Part shown: positions 1-5,339 of the stretch, in pieces
Layout of the letters: every line of letters starts with the position of its first letter
Position numbering within the stretch: position 1 is the first letter of the stretch
Source: Pseudocoprococcus catus
Lineage (GTDB): Bacteria; Bacillota; Clostridia; Lachnospirales; Lachnospiraceae
Length of the DNA stretch: 5,700 nucleotides
Assembly: GCF_902381825.1 (NCBI RefSeq)
Contig: NZ_LR698973.1
Span: 2,253,124-2,258,823, forward strand
Direction: 5' to 3'
Program-made: the position numbers and the translations under genes
Notes under the pieces: model-generated
The model's database searches: none
The model's input: only the letters and a program-made list of their open reading frames with translations
What the model was told of the DNA's origin: nothing

Positions 1-1694
1 ATCTCTGTATCCATTACGGCAGCAAAATCCGGTCGTATAATATCAAGCGTTTTAATGCTCTCTACATAGCTTTTTCCAAGATCCGTGATATATAATCCAT
101 CTTTTTTATCCTCAACATACCCTGTTGTAATAATATCTTTAATGATCGCTGCTCTTGTTGCCGGAGTGCCAATACCCTGTGAGTCCTGAAGAGATTTTTT
201 TAACTGTGGATCATCAATCTGAGATGCGATATTTTTCATTGCAGCGATAAGCGACGCCTGTGTCAGTCGCTTGGGAGGACTGGTCTTTCTCTCAACAGGG
301 CCAATGGAAGCAGCATGGACTTTATCCCCTTCATCAAATACAGGAAGAGATGCATCTTCTTTTTTACGAAACAATGCACGCCATCCCTGATTGACAACAG
401 TGCTTCCTTTGGCCACAAACTTTCCGTCTCCATGCTGGATTATCAATGTTGTGTCATCTGTCTCAAATTTTGGCATGAATTGTTCAAGTAACCTTCCAAA
501 TATCATCAGACAAATGTTATATTCTTTCTCCGTCATCGTGTTTGGATCAGGGCGATTAGATGTAGGAAGCAGAGCATCATGAGATTCTTTTTGTACCTCT
601 CTGTCATTAACAACCCTGCTGCTTCTCATAACACGCTGAATATCTTCATTAGAAATATTTTTTACATAAGGTACAAGTTCAGGGAAAGCAGACATGTGAT
701 CAAGCATCATTGGAAACTCTTTCGACTTTTCAACGGATACATATCGGCACTGTGTTCTGGGGTAAGAAATGACTTTGTGTTTTTCATACAATGACTGAAT
801 GATCTCCAACGTCTGATCCGGTTTATAACCAAACCTCTTTCCGGCTTCGGCCTGGATGGCCGTCAGATCATATAATTTTTCCGGATCCTTGCTTTTTCTC
901 TCAACAGTTTTATCAATAATTTCACCGATCAGAGGAAACTTCAGCTTCGCTGCATCTTCCCTTGTTTTAAAGCTGCGCGGAGTTTTGTTATCATCAATAA
1001 GAATTGATTTAAAATCAAGATAATCAGCCTGAATCTGATAAGATACCTGTGATCTAAAATCAGCAATGGTCATCGAATTGTCATAAACTAATTTGATGGT
1101 TGGGGCTTTTACACGACCAACACGCATCAGTGTACTCATCTTTACTGACACCATTCTTGAAGCGTTAAATCCATACAACCAGTCGGCTCTTGATCGAAGA
1201 AGAAAAGACTGGGTGAAGTGGACATGCGTCGGATCAGAATGGTAATCTGTCATCGAAAGCAATGATTTTAAGATTTCTTTGTCAGTCAGTGAGTGCTCAA
1301 TGAAGCGGAGGGCAAACTTATTCTGCAGGCCAAGATACGTCTCAAGTAAATAATAAATACCATAGCCTTCAACATCTGAATCTGTTCCGACGATGATGCC
1401 ATCATAATTTCCTATCAATTCTTTGATTTTTTGGATTGTTTTTAATTTATACGAGTCTGAGATAGGCTTTACTCCCCATTGCTTTGGGACCATTGGATAA
1501 TCGACCTCATACCATTTTTTATCCTTCCATTCCTCATAATCACCGGGTTCAAAATTAGTACAGACATGACCAGCCAATGCGATAAAATCCATCTGCCCGA
1601 CTTTTTGTACGATTTCATCCTTATGCTTCCTATAACAAGCCTGTACATCTCTCATCAAGCTTGGTTTTTCGGCGATGAACATAAATTTCGGCAT
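1..1694 (-). CDS. topB: Type IA DNA topoisomerase (topoisomerase III-like), 3' end outside window
   Basis: Cuts one DNA strand, forms a 5'-phosphotyrosyl link and passes the other strand; on mobile elements such enzymes probably help resolve replication or transfer intermediates. The 564 visible residues show the family order: TOPRIM start FIAEKPSL (6-13, Glu9), acidic motif GTDSDVEG (103-110, Asp105/Asp107/Glu109), RSRADWLYGFNASR (167-180), active-site ISYPRT with Tyr311, SHDALLPT with His372, and GIGTPATRA (507-515). Family members are usually about 600-750 aa, so the C-terminus lies beyond base 1. The ATG at 1694 is supported by GGAAGGAG (1702-1709) 7 nt upstream. Two usually conserved positions differ: Val108 follows the second Asp where Arg is usual (DxDREG), and Gln replaces Asp in the YPRTD motif. 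The gene is divergent from rpn1. The family is certain; topB rather than topA rests on the short motif style and the mobile-element context. Confidence 0.92.
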   Translation of the reverse strand, partial: MPKFMFIAEKPSLMRDVQACYRKHKDEIVQKVGQMDFIALAGHVCTNFEPGDYEEWKDKKWYEVDYPMVPKQWGVKPISDSYKLKTIQKIKELIGNYDGIIVGTDSDVEGYGIYYLLETYLGLQNKFALRFIEHSLTDKEILKSLLSMTDYHSDPTHVHFTQSFLLRSRADWLYGFNASRMVSVKMSTLMRVGRVKAPTIKLVYDNSMTIADFRSQVSYQIQADYLDFKSILIDDNKTPRSFKTREDAAKLKFPLIGEIIDKTVERKSKDPEKLYDLTAIQAEAGKRFGYKPDQTLEIIQSLYEKHKVISYPRTQCRYVSVEKSKEFPMMLDHMSAFPELVPYVKNISNEDIQRVMRSSRVVNDREVQKESHDALLPTSNRPDPNTMTEKEYNICLMIFGRLLEQFMPKFETDDTTLIIQHGDGKFVAKGSTVVNQGWRALFRKKEDASLPVFDEGDKVHAASIGPVERKTSPPKRLTQASLIAAMKNIASQIDDPQLKKSLQDSQGIGTPATRAAIIKDIITTGYVEDKKDGLYITDLGKSYVESIKTLDIIRPDFAAVMDTE

Positions 1695-1740
1695 AAAAAA
1701 ACTCCTTCCTTACTTATACGGCCATTTTAAATGCGACCTA

Positions 1741-1834
1741 TTATCAAAATGGAAGTTTATTTCGATTAAACAAAAATCATTTTGAGATTTTCTTATCAAA
1801 CATACATCATTTTAAAAATGTAACTATTTGATAA
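1741..1834. promoter_or_regulatory. AT-rich inverted-repeat cluster between divergent genes (candidate operator/promoter region)
   Basis: The gap between the topoisomerase ATG and the rpn1 start contains TTATCAAA at 1741-1748 and again at 1793-1800, and its inverse TTTGATAA at 1827-1834. Inside the last pair lies a perfect palindrome, CATTTT-A-AAAATG (1808-1820). A further AAAATC/GATTTT pair sits near 1774-1792. Nested symmetry of this kind between divergent genes fits a binding site for a dimeric regulator. Poor promoter-like hexamers exist on the minus strand (GATAAT near 1740), but no convincing -35 is seen. Simple AT-richness could create some of these matches by chance. Confidence 0.35.
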
Positions 1835-1852
1835 AAAAGGGAGGTGAAAATA

Positions 1853-1966
1853 ATGGTTGCATTAGTGACGAAATTTGAAATTCGTGCTATAATCGGAATT
1901 GAACAAAGGAGGATTAGCAATGGGGCAGAAAGACATGGCAGAAAAGTTGCTGGCGGACTACAATGA
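1853..1966 (+). CDS. Short ORF overlapping the rpn1 start (possible leader peptide), 37 aa
   Basis: GGGAGGTG at 1839-1846 is a near-ideal ribosome site and sits 8 nt before ATG 1853. The frame runs 37 codons to TGA at 1964-1966, overlapping the first 47 bases of rpn1 in another frame. The product begins MVALVTKFEIRAIIG and ends in a basic stretch encoded by the overlap. I recognise no domain. It could be a leader peptide that controls rpn1 translation, the surviving 5' end of a gene interrupted by arrival of the rpn1 cassette, or a chance ORF behind a decayed start. The ribosome site is the main evidence. Confidence 0.35.
   Translation: MVALVTKFEIRAIIGIEQRRISNGAERHGRKVAGGLQ
1885..1893 (+). 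promoter_or_regulatory. Extended -10 promoter for rpn1
   Basis: TGCTATAAT gives a consensus -10 hexamer (1888-1893) with the upstream TG of an extended -10 element. No good -35 lies 16-18 nt upstream, which extended -10 promoters tolerate. Transcription would start near 1900, leaving a 5' leader of about 20 nt that contains the rpn1 ribosome site AAAGGAGG (1905-1912). The promoter lies inside the short upstream ORF, so translation of that ORF from a longer transcript could interfere with it. Confidence 0.45.
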
Positions 1967-2786
1967 CGTTTTTGCTGATATCGTCAACGTCCTACTATTT
2001 GACGGCCGGAATGAGATAAGTGAAGACGACCTTATTGAGACAAAAGTCAAGAGCCAATACAAAGCTGATGACAGTAAGTTGCATGAGCAGGAACGCGATG
2101 TCGCAAAGATATTAAAAAAAGATAATGTCAAAATTGTCTTGCTTGGTCTGGAAAATCAAACGGCGGTTGATACTGACATGCCATTAAGGTGTCTAGCGTA
2201 TGATGGTGCTTCGTATCGGAGTCAACTGCTCAACAAAAACGCAGAACGTTATCCTGTCATTACCGTTGTTCTATATTTTGGTATGGATAGGTGGAACAAA
2301 AATAGGTACTTAAGTGAAGCCGTACATGTGCCAGAAATATGGAAACCGTACTTTAACGATTACCAGGCGCATGTTTTTGAAATTGCGTATCTTACACCTG
2401 AACAAGTAAAAATGTTTAAAAGCGATTTTGGTATTGTTGCTGACTACTTTGTCCAGAAAAGAATGACCGATGATTATATTGGTAGTTCGGAAGACATTAA
2501 ACATATCGACGAAGTCATGAAATTATTGGCAGTGTTTGCTGATAAACGGTTCATGGATAACATGGTGATTTCAAACTCTAAAGGGAGGCCGAGAAATATG
2601 TGCGAAGTATTAGATAGAATTGAAGAAAAAGGACGTACCGAAGGTATTGAAAAAGGCATTTCTATTGGAGAAATTAAAGGGCAGGTTACTCTGCTGGCTG
2701 ACCGCTTCCACTATTCGGATGAAGATATTGCAAAAGAGCTAAATATTTCCATACATCAGGTAAAATATATTTTAAGTCACAGATAA
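1920..2786 (+). CDS. Rpn-family recombination-promoting nuclease / PD-(D/E)XK putative transposase, 288 aa
   Basis: Predicted DNA endonuclease of the PD-(D/E)XK superfamily; relatives (E. coli RpnA-E, 'transposase_31') nick or cut DNA, stimulate RecA-independent recombination and can act in phage defence. Seen here: GLENQT (76-81), matching the E-x-Q catalytic strand of Rpn proteins; MPLR (87-90) and YDGASYRSQL (94-103), hallmarks of the Clostridial subfamily; then the core strand ITVVLYFG (114-121). The C-terminal quarter has charged helices (EEKGRTEGIEKG) and a helix-turn-helix-like end, DIAKELNISIHQVKYIL. The start is the ATG at 1920, 7 nt after AAAGGAGG (1905-1912); an in-frame TTG at 1899 lies before that ribosome site and is rejected. 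Length is normal and the frame intact, so the gene is probably functional. It has its own promoter, a repeat and a strong terminator, so it behaves as a single-gene cassette. It also contains an internal start (see 2598). Confidence 0.88.
   Translation: MGQKDMAEKLLADYNDVFADIVNVLLFDGRNEISEDDLIETKVKSQYKADDSKLHEQERDVAKILKKDNVKIVLLGLENQTAVDTDMPLRCLAYDGASYRSQLLNKNAERYPVITVVLYFGMDRWNKNRYLSEAVHVPEIWKPYFNDYQAHVFEIAYLTPEQVKMFKSDFGIVADYFVQKRMTDDYIGSSEDIKHIDEVMKLLAVFADKRFMDNMVISNSKGRPRNMCEVLDRIEEKGRTEGIEKGISIGEIKGQVTLLADRFHYSDEDIAKELNISIHQVKYILSHR
2598..2786 (+). CDS. Candidate intragenic small Rpn protein (C-terminal 62 aa of rpn1)
   Basis: Within rpn1, AAAGGGAGG (2580-2588) stands 9 nt before the in-frame ATG 2598 (Met227, followed by Cys). 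Translation from here gives MCEVLDRIEEKG... to the rpn1 stop: a charged helical segment followed by the helix-turn-helix-like tail. In E. coli rpn genes a short C-terminal product made from an internal start has been reported to bind and restrain the toxic full-length nuclease. A similar role is inferred, supported by a matching arrangement in the second rpn copy (5339). No convincing internal promoter is visible, so it would be translated from the rpn1 mRNA. Confidence 0.42.
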   Translation: MCEVLDRIEEKGRTEGIEKGISIGEIKGQVTLLADRFHYSDEDIAKELNISIHQVKYILSHR

Positions 2787-2795
2787 CCAGTCAAC

Positions 2796-2842
2796 AATTC
2801 GGGCATTGAACGGCCGAGAATTCCCGCTTGGTGTCTTAAAAA
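2796..2842 (+). repeat. Diverged copy A of a palindromic repeat downstream of rpn1
   Basis: Begins 10 nt after the rpn1 stop. The core GGCCGAGAATTCCCGCTT (2812-2829) recurs exactly at 5059-5076. Over 2804-2842 against 5051-5089 I count 34 of 39 identical bases, including the trailing TCTTAAAAA. Because the other copy is palindromic, an alignment to its minus strand also works (32 of 37). Here the left arm has decayed (AATTC followed by GG instead of TCGG), leaving only a weak bulged stem. Confidence 0.75.
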
Positions 2843-2868
2843 AATTCCTTTAAGCAACTGTTAAAAAA

Positions 2869-2910
2869 AAGGCTTTCGATAAAAAAAAAATCGAAGGCCT
2901 TCTTTTTTTT
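2869..2910. terminator. Bidirectional Rho-independent terminator between convergent genes
   Basis: AAGGCTTTCGAT (2869-2880) pairs with ATCGAAGGCCTT (2890-2901) across a 9-A loop: a 12-bp stem with one G-T wobble. The plus strand continues with CTTTTTTTT (2902-2910); the minus strand continues into the complement of an 8-A run (2863-2870). It therefore ends both rpn1 and the minus-strand gene whose stop codon is at 2912-2914. Confidence 0.88.
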
Positions 2911-2911
2911 G

Positions 2912-4057
2912 TCAAATTAAATTAAACTTTGATGCATATCTCCTTACCCGCTTCTTCGTACGTTCAAGACTCTTCTTCTCTTCTTCCGTCAGTTCCTTGC
3001 CTGTCCACTTATGCGCCTTTCTTCCTGCCTTTTTAAGGTCAAACGTTTCTGTTGCCGCATATAATGAAACAGGAAATATGTACAGATCGTTCTTTGTATA
3101 TCGATAAGCCATTGCATAAAGCGCTCTCTTCATCACATCAATATCTGCTGTTCGACCAGCCTCATGGATATATATGCCGTGTTCTATGCAAAGATCTTCA
3201 TATATGTCAGAATCAATGACAGGAGCAATATCGTCTGGATCAAGATATTGAAACAAAACCAGCTGATCACCATCTTCCGCCACAATAAAACCATGTTTCC
3301 TCATATCGTCCGGGACAAGACACAGGATAGCATCTTCCTCTCCTACTGATATTGTATTAGGCTTCTTGCTGTTGAAACGAATGTATTCTGTCGGTATAAG
3401 CAGCGGAGCCATAAAAGATTTTGTTGCATTATATAAGCGGAATAAGGGGTTATGCTTTGACTTAAGAGATTGATATTCTTTTTCTGTCAAATCATCTAAA
3501 CCTGCATCAAGCAAAGCTTCTACCATATCAGCTTCCGGGGCATGTTTTTCTGTAAGGCCCTGATGCATCTGATACAAATAACTTTCTTTTATCGGATTTG
3601 ACTCTTTGACCCAAGCCTTTGAATTAAAATCGTAATAGTAATACTCGCCATCTGTATCTTCTTTTTCTAAGTGCGCAACAAATTCTACATCGTCATCCTC
3701 GTCATCAGGAAGGGTTGCTGTAACCGTGAGCGTATATGTTGTGCCTGATTTTGCTGTCCATGTATAAGCTGCGCAAGGGATTAAAGTACCAGCCCCCTCT
3801 TCAACTAAATTTAGAAAGCACAATAAAGACTCAGGAATAAGATAAAAATTTTTAAAGTTGAGGGCGGCAAGCTGACACGCGCTTTCCGCTGTATCCCTCA
3901 CATACGGCATGACCAGTCGGATGAAGTCTGATTTATGATCAAGAATATACTCTGCATACCATTCCGCAAAGTCAGGAAAATCAGCTTTTTCTGCACCCGA
4001 CTGTTTGTTTCTCTTTGTTTTATTTGCAGCATATTCGAAATTAATTATTTTTTCCAC
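2912..4057 (-). CDS. Hypothetical protein, 381 aa, GTG start
   Basis: I do not recognise this family. The chosen start is GTG 4057, because AAAAGGAG (on the minus strand at about 4067-4074) stands 9 nt upstream; the frame is open further up to a TTG at 4144, but that start has no ribosome site and lies in a stem-loop. The protein appears soluble and acidic. Residues 117-124 are a run of Asp/Glu (DDEDDDVE), 138-143 include a Tyr cluster, and the last 40 residues are basic (KKAGRKAHKWTGKEL, then KKRVRRYASK), possibly nucleic-acid binding. No signal peptide or membrane segment is seen. It has its own ribosome site, is separated by about 120 nt from the upstream gene and ends at the shared bidirectional terminator, so it may be a separate transcription unit of accessory-element type. 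Coding status is convincing from length, start context and terminator. Confidence 0.8.
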   Translation of the reverse strand: MEKIINFEYAANKTKRNKQSGAEKADFPDFAEWYAEYILDHKSDFIRLVMPYVRDTAESACQLAALNFKNFYLIPESLLCFLNLVEEGAGTLIPCAAYTWTAKSGTTYTLTVTATLPDDEDDDVEFVAHLEKEDTDGEYYYYDFNSKAWVKESNPIKESYLYQMHQGLTEKHAPEADMVEALLDAGLDDLTEKEYQSLKSKHNPLFRLYNATKSFMAPLLIPTEYIRFNSKKPNTISVGEEDAILCLVPDDMRKHGFIVAEDGDQLVLFQYLDPDDIAPVIDSDIYEDLCIEHGIYIHEAGRTADIDVMKRALYAMAYRYTKNDLYIFPVSLYAATETFDLKKAGRKAHKWTGKELTEEEKKSLERTKKRVRRYASKFNLI

Positions 4058-4128
4058 TATACAAATCTCCTTTTTGTTATTTTTTATTTTAACATATAGT
4101 TTAATATGGTGTTTTTTGCAGGAATCAG

Positions 4129-4161
4129 AAAAGTTCCGCCGCAATAAACAACAGAACTTTT
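4129..4161 (-). terminator. Stem-loop after the 122-aa gene (weak terminator or attenuator)
   Basis: On the minus strand AAAAGTTCTG pairs with CGGAACTTTT (10 bp with one U-G) around a 13-nt loop, 17 nt after the stop of the upstream gene. There is no separate U-run after the stem beyond the TTTT in it, so termination would be weak. The rest of 4058-4178 is AT-rich leader DNA for the 381-aa gene. TAAAAT/TATTAA-like -10 hexamers occur there without a convincing -35, so I name no promoter. Confidence 0.3.
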
Positions 4162-4178
4162 TCTCTTAATGCAAAATA

Positions 4179-4547
4179 TCAGGATACTTTGATATACGAA
4201 TTCCAATCCGTGTAGTTTTCCCAGTCTATACCTCTTTTTTTGCAAACCCTTCTGGCTGCCTGCGTAGACATATTGTCAGGGTGGCCATATTTGGCCCGTT
4301 CAATGAGTACCTGGATTCTATCTTTTGGTTCAATCTCGCCAATGCTGACTAATCGCTCGTACTCCTTGATAGCAGCATTCCTCTTCTCCTGGTACTCTGC
4401 TGCATGTTTTAAAACGTCTCTTTCCAAAGCCTTTTTCTGCCGCTCTGACAGTCCATGCGGGAACCGGCATTTATCAAGCGTATAATCGCTGATCGGTGAA
4501 AATACTCCGTTAAATGCAAGATACTCATCCAATGTTAATCTCTGCAT
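4179..4547 (-). CDS. Hypothetical protein, 122 aa
   Basis: Not recognised. ATG 4547 is preferred because GAAGGG lies 8 nt before it, inside the end of the upstream gene; an in-frame TTG at 4571 has no such site. Its ATG begins 2 nt past the last base of the upstream TAA (one base between them), so the two genes are probably translationally coupled. The protein opens MQRLTLDEYLAFNGVFSP, then has a long charged helical stretch (about residues 40-75, rich in Lys/Glu/Arg, possibly coiled-coil), and ends with a Cys-Lys-Lys-Arg segment followed by DWENYTDW. No signal peptide, membrane segment or known catalytic motif is seen. The composition fits a small nucleic-acid- or partner-binding protein of a mobile element; that is only inference. 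Confidence 0.75.
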   Translation of the reverse strand: MQRLTLDEYLAFNGVFSPISDYTLDKCRFPHGLSERQKKALERDVLKHAAEYQEKRNAAIKEYERLVSIGEIEPKDRIQVLIERAKYGHPDNMSTQAARRVCKKRGIDWENYTDWNSYIKVS

Positions 4548-4548
4548 A

Positions 4549-4980
4549 TTATTTTCCCTTCTTTGTTTCAATGACCGGAATCCAGTCTTCTTTCTTTTCT
4601 TTTAACAGATGATGCGGTACGCATTCTTTGAGTGCAGAATCCTGAGCCAGAGCCATATCAATGATGTAAAAATCATCGCCATTTTGCATGACATCTATAG
4701 ACCACTGTCCATGGATTTGCATATATGGAATGATTTTTCCTATTTCTTCTACGATCTTATTCTTATTTTCCTCGTATCGCTTCATCAATGATTCCTCAGC
4801 CATGGAATAAGTAATGTAATCATGGACCATATCGGGATCATCGGAATCTTCACCATCTCCAAACCTTTTCTTCATGACATCTTTATTTATTTGTTCCAAG
4901 AAACGCTTATCGCTATGGTCGTCAGATTTACGGATCCATTGCTCACTATCTTGATAATGGCGAAAATTTATACGATACAT
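4549..4980 (-). CDS. C-terminal fragment of an ATP-grasp-like protein, probably 5'-truncated, 143 aa
   Basis: The C-terminal half, GQWSIDVMQNGDDFYIIDMA then LAQDSALKECVP, resembles the metal-binding end of ATP-grasp proteins of phages and mobile elements, where a W-S-x-D strand is followed by 'fyliDmA...S'. Upstream, PDMVHDYITY and LMKRYEENK also fit that group as I remember it. Complete ATP-grasp proteins are about 300 aa or more; the pre-ATP and nucleotide-lid domains are absent. The ATG at 4980 has no ribosome site: the bases before it are GGCTTAATTGC and the T-run of a terminator. The open frame extends only about 13 codons further, through that terminator to a TGA, with no alternative start. 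Most likely this is a remnant whose front was removed when the hairpin/rpn2 block arrived. It stays tightly linked to the 122-aa gene. Assignment is from motif memory; moderate certainty. Confidence 0.6.
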   Translation of the reverse strand: MYRINFRHYQDSEQWIRKSDDHSDKRFLEQINKDVMKKRFGDGEDSDDPDMVHDYITYSMAEESLMKRYEENKNKIVEEIGKIIPYMQIHGQWSIDVMQNGDDFYIIDMALAQDSALKECVPHHLLKEKKEDWIPVIETKKGK

Positions 4981-4991
4981 GCAATTAAGCC

Positions 4992-5015
4992 AAAAAAAAA
5001 GAGGCGGATCACCGC
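4992..5015 (-). terminator. Rho-independent terminator just upstream of the ATP-grasp-like ORF
   Basis: On the minus strand GCGG-TGAT-CCGC (5015-5004) is followed by CTC and nine T (5000-4992). The stem is short (4 G-C pairs) but the U-run is strong, and another hairpin is stacked directly before it. It would stop transcripts coming from rpn2 only 11 nt before the downstream ATG. Confidence 0.65.
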
Positions 5016-5033
5016 AATGTCATTTAGGACATT
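5016..5033. repeat. Small hairpin between palindrome and terminator
   Basis: AATGTC (5016-5021) and GACATT (5028-5033) form a perfect 6-bp stem with a 6-nt loop. It directly abuts the terminator at 4992-5015 and the large palindrome at 5034-5076. Confidence 0.55.
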
Positions 5034-5076
5034 AAGCGGGAATCCTCGGCCATTCAATGGCCGAGAATTCCCGCTT
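5034..5076. repeat. 43-nt near-perfect palindrome (copy B of the rpn-linked repeat)
   Basis: AAGCGGGAAT (5034-5043) pairs with ATTCCCGCTT (5067-5076), and CTCGGCCAT (5045-5053) with ATGGCCGAG (5057-5065), leaving one C/A mismatch and a 3-nt loop: 19 paired bases. The right arm recurs downstream of rpn1 (2812-2829, identical over 18 nt). The absence of a following U-run and the separate terminators on each side argue that it is not simply a terminator. It is more like a REP-type or mobile-element end hairpin. Confidence 0.85.
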
Positions 5077-5084
5077 TATATCTT

Positions 5085-5120
5085 AAAAAGAGGAAGCCGA
5101 TTGGCCTCCTCTCTTTTTTC
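5085..5120. terminator. Bidirectional Rho-independent terminator downstream of rpn2
   Basis: GAGGAAGCC (5090-5098) pairs with GGCCTCCTC (5103-5111) around GATT, with one mismatch. The plus strand continues TCTTTTTTC. The minus strand, the direction of rpn2, continues with five T (5089-5085). It begins about 16 nt after the rpn2 stop codon. Confidence 0.75.
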
Positions 5121-5135
5121 TAGCAAACAAAAATA

Positions 5136-5339
5136 TTAAACGACCATCTTTTCGCGCCCATCAGCGGTTATGCGACCGGTCTCATATCCATGAATCGTAT
5201 CTTCGACAAATTCAATCGTCGAATTTGTTAAATCTGCAATTTCTTCTTTGGATTTATTTTTCTCATACATATTTATGATAATAGATCTTGCCTTCTCCTG
5301 CATAGCCTTTTCTCTTACACCTAGACTTAAGTTACACAT
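5136..5339 (-). CDS. Candidate intragenic small Rpn protein (C-terminal 67 aa of rpn2)
   Basis: Inside rpn2, GAGGAGGT (minus strand, 5354-5347) stands 8 nt before ATG 5339 (Met-Cys-Asn). The 67-aa product (MCNLSLGVREKAMQEK... to ...GREKMVV) is a helical, charged protein with a C-terminal helix-turn-helix-like segment, NKSKEEIADLTNSTIEFVED. The ribosome site is encoded through Glu-Glu-Val, unlike the Lys-Gly-Arg of rpn1, yet both genes end up with a strong site before an ATG-Cys start. The start remains although the nuclease part is lost, so this small protein may still be made. A poor promoter-like pair (TTGCTT, 17 nt, TATTAC) precedes it. Confidence 0.4.
   Translation of the reverse strand: MCNLSLGVREKAMQEKARSIIINMYEKNKSKEEIADLTNSTIEFVEDTIHGYETGRITADGREKMVV

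Noticed and set aside
1479..1730. Plus-strand 83-aa ORF with hydrophobic stretches, and plus-strand ORFs at 391-794
   Set aside because: They are antisense to well-conserved topoisomerase codons, including motif regions, and lack ribosome sites.
1899..1919. Upstream in-frame TTG start for rpn1
   Set aside because: It lies before the AAAGGAGG ribosome site (1905-1912), which fits ATG 1920 with a 7-nt gap; the TTG has no site of its own.
4058..4144. Upstream in-frame TTG start (4144) for the 381-aa gene
   Set aside because: It falls in a stem-loop without ribosome site, whereas GTG 4057 has AAAAGGAG 9 nt upstream.
4548..4571. Upstream in-frame TTG start (4571) for the 122-aa gene
   Set aside because: No ribosome site; the added residues only restate the overlap with the upstream gene, and ATG 4547 has GAAGGG at proper spacing.
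2796..5089. CRISPR-like interpretation of the repeated palindrome
   Set aside because: Only two copies about 2.2 kb apart with genes between them; no regular spacing, spacers or cas genes.
4822..5139. Plus-strand 105-aa ORF across the hairpin cluster
   Set aside because: It runs through the palindrome and terminator and antisense to the ATP-grasp-like ORF; no ribosome site or recognisable protein.
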